Shown in pieces: positions 14,665-16,002 of a DNA stretch of 16,002 bases. The first letter of the stretch is position 1. Every line of letters begins with the position of its first letter. Source of the stretch: Bdellovibrionaceae bacterium UBA2316 (GTDB taxonomy: Bacteria > Bdellovibrionota > Bdellovibrionia > Bdellovibrionales > Bdellovibrionaceae). The stretch is taken from NCBI GenBank assembly GCA_002345205.1, contig DDVI01000056.1, forward strand, positions 1-16,002, given 5' to 3'. Both the position numbers and the translations under genes were made by a program. Below the pieces are notes generated by a model. It was not told the DNA's origin and did no database searches. It saw only the letters and a list, made by a program, of their open reading frames with translations.

Positions 14665-14869
14665 AACGGTTTATCTCCATATAGACCTTATCGTTCGATT
14701 TTATAACAACTTAAATAATACCTGCTATATCGGGATGACGAAAGTCGAGGTAGGCTAATTCTAAACCTATTACTAGTTAAATGTACCATAAGACTAACCA
14801 GACTTGTGGCGAATCCAGTCCTTTCATAAAATAAAGGAGTGGGGCAACAGATGGCCTCAAGGAGTTCCT
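14665..14869. promoter_or_regulatory. Divergent intergenic region, promoters not resolved
   Basis: This stretch lies between the start codons of the divergent lipoprotein gene and the membrane coiled-coil gene. It is AT-rich and must contain promoters for both. On the minus strand a TATTAT hexamer near 14718-14723 lies downstream of a poor -35 match, which is not enough to assign a promoter. A GAC-GAAA-GTC mini-hairpin at about 14737-14746 is the only stem noticed. The + frame of the downstream gene is open from 14804, so 14804-14869 may be coding. Confidence 0.3.
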
Positions 14870-15832
14870 GTGGGTATTACGTATTTAATTCTGGTAATCT
14901 TTCAAGTGGTGTCGGTAGCTGCGATCGCGACGTTATGGGTACGAATTAACAAAATTCAGAATCAAGAGGATCAAAGATTAAGTAAAGGTCTACAGTTACT
15001 TCAAAGTAAATTGGCCGTTCTGGAAGATTTATCTGATCGCACAGAAGTCCAAGTGAATCAGTTGATTGCAATCCTTGAGGGTAAAATCAAAGACATTCAA
15101 GTTAAGTTAATCGACGCAGATAAAGTCATTGGCAAGATCGAAAAAAATATCGAGAAAAGTTTGGAAGTCGCGAATATTTTTCAAGATAAAATTCCACATC
15201 AAGAAATTCTAGAACGTCAGTACACCAAAAAATACGTAAAAGCAGCACAGATGGCTCATGCTGGGCAATCGGTAGATCAAATTGCCAGAGCCATTGATTT
15301 AACTCATGGGGAAATTGAATTAATCGTTAAGCTTAACAGGGACCGGTTGCAATTTGAAGCGAGCGAATTACCCGAGTGGGCAAAAGAAGAGCTAACGGCT
15401 GATGATGCACCTGAATTGGATTTAAATATTCCGACGATCTTTGAAGCCAAAACAGAAACAAATCCACTTAGAAATTTGGAAACGGCATTCGAGGTTCCAC
15501 AGGTTGATAACCAAAATTTGAAAAAATTAGGCGATCAGTTTCGGTCAGCAATGGCGGCGCAAACGCCAGTGAAAATGGTCGAATCAACCGAGGTTCAGCG
15601 CCCGACTCAAACCCAAACGGCGTCTTTGGCCCAGCGTCCACAAGGGGCTTTTTCTAAGAAAGCCACCGAAATAAATAACGAAATCATGAATACGTTTTCT
15701 CAATTCTTTGATGCGCCAAATGAACCTCAGCACACTCAGGCAAAACAAGAAGAAGTTATCGTTCAGGGTGGTAAAAAGATGACCGTTAAGCCATTTCAAT
15801 TTAAACGCATTGATGGGGATTTGAATCCGTAA
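14870..15832 (+). CDS. Membrane-anchored coiled-coil protein, DUF2802/SwrB-like
   Basis: A 320-aa protein with, in order, one N-terminal transmembrane helix (about 3-24, ITYLILVIFQVVSVAAIATL), a long charged coiled-coil (about 27-103), a short HTH-like segment (about 120-158, with AAQMAHAGQSVDQIARAI and HGEIELIVKL) and a Gln/Pro/Thr-rich, probably disordered tail. The layout and the A-G-x-S-x-x-x-IA...EIELI signature resemble DUF2802 proteins encoded in proteobacterial flagellar/chemotaxis loci and, more distantly, SwrB of Bacillus, which promotes flagellar basal body assembly. The frame extends to TTG 14804 (342 aa), but that start has no ribosome binding site. GTG 14870 has AAGGAG 5 bp upstream and puts the membrane helix at the N-terminus, so it is preferred. 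A role in flagellar assembly is inferred. Confidence 0.78.
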   Translation: MGITYLILVIFQVVSVAAIATLWVRINKIQNQEDQRLSKGLQLLQSKLAVLEDLSDRTEVQVNQLIAILEGKIKDIQVKLIDADKVIGKIEKNIEKSLEVANIFQDKIPHQEILERQYTKKYVKAAQMAHAGQSVDQIARAIDLTHGEIELIVKLNRDRLQFEASELPEWAKEELTADDAPELDLNIPTIFEAKTETNPLRNLETAFEVPQVDNQNLKKLGDQFRSAMAAQTPVKMVESTEVQRPTQTQTASLAQRPQGAFSKKATEINNEIMNTFSQFFDAPNEPQHTQAKQEEVIVQGGKKMTVKPFQFKRIDGDLNP

Positions 15833-16002
15833 ATACCCGATAGCTGAGGCACCCTGAGTGTCGGCCACAATCGTCGCTAATCTTCAAAAGTGTCTTATTT
15901 TTAAAAGCTCAAAAGAGCCAGTTAGAAACAATCTCTGCCCAATTGCAAGGTCAATTGGCTCAGTTGCAGGCGTCTAACTAGGGCGCGCTGCCAAATGTGG
16001 CC
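15833..16002. other. Right-edge region without a supported gene
   Basis: No complete gene could be supported in these 170 bp. One + frame is open from 15844 to the TAG at 15979-15981 but has no ATG, GTG or TTG; its end reads QLETISAQLQGQLAQLQASN, a heptad-like Leu/Gln pattern. A second + frame starts with GTG at 15858, has GAGG upstream, and encodes about 38 residues. On the minus strand a frame is open from the right edge to a stop at about 15922. The region could contain a gene remnant, a small gene or plain intergenic DNA. Confidence 0.35.

Noticed and set aside
14730..14760. CCTCGACT (minus strand) shared with the direct repeats at 3818-3871, plus a CCCGATAT resembling a sigma-28 -10 box
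   Set aside because: An 8-mer match is not significant in 16 kb, and no TAAA-type -35 element lies at the right distance.
15810..15850. A GGATTCAAATCC-like stretch on the minus strand recalling a tRNA T-arm
   Set aside because: The flanking bases do not form the 5-bp T stem, no acceptor or anticodon arm is present, and the bases are the last codons of the membrane coiled-coil gene.
15584..15868. 94-aa minus strand frame at the right edge
   Set aside because: It is mostly antisense to the low-complexity Gln/Pro-rich tail of the + strand gene; its composition looks like a shadow frame.

Overview
The window is AT-rich, densely packed bacterial DNA. A fliD-fliS-fliT-like flagellar cluster, many non-ATG starts, a cytoplasmic NtrB-like histidine kinase and a von Willebrand A (vWA) lipoprotein together suggest a flagellated Gram-negative of the Bdellovibrionota (a Bdellovibrio or Pseudobdellovibrio-like organism). 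That assignment is an inference from gene content and style. No rRNA, tRNA, CRISPR array, insertion sequence or phage gene was found.

Layout. (1) 1-1397: the 3' end of an unrecognised Cys-rich gene (+) converges on and overlaps the stop of an aspartokinase gene lysC (-). (2) 1398-3767: a divergent intergenic region with a small palindrome, then fliD (filament cap), fliS (flagellin chaperone) and a FliT/FlgN-like helical protein, all +. (3) 3768-3987: a gene-free stretch with a 33-bp-spaced direct repeat and an inverted copy that forms a strong hairpin. (4) 3988-13410: eleven + strand genes in a nearly unbroken chain, most of them overlapping, with no gap above 3 bp. In order: a TPR protein, a stand-alone domain resembling the N-terminal part of Maf/DUF115 motility-associated glycosylation proteins, a GT9 (heptosyltransferase-like) glycosyltransferase, a 67-aa helical protein, a second GT9 protein with a long C-terminal extension, an unknown helical protein, a soluble sensor histidine kinase, a single-domain response regulator, rsmD, coaD and a class I aminotransferase. 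(5) 13403-13424: a perfect hairpin over the stop codons of two convergent genes. (6) 13423-14664 (-): a vWA-domain lipoprotein. (7) 14870-15832 (+): a membrane-anchored coiled-coil/HTH-like protein resembling DUF2802/SwrB. (8) 15833-16002: no gene that can be supported.

How the genes may work together. FliD, FliS and the FliT-like protein serve filament assembly. The TPR, Maf-N-like and two GT9 genes that follow form a plausible surface or flagellar glycosylation module, translationally coupled to a two-component pair that may control motility or the attack-phase switch. rsmD, coaD and the aminotransferase are housekeeping genes at the end of the same chain. The least explained parts are the 3988-8902 module and the repeat/hairpin region in front of it.
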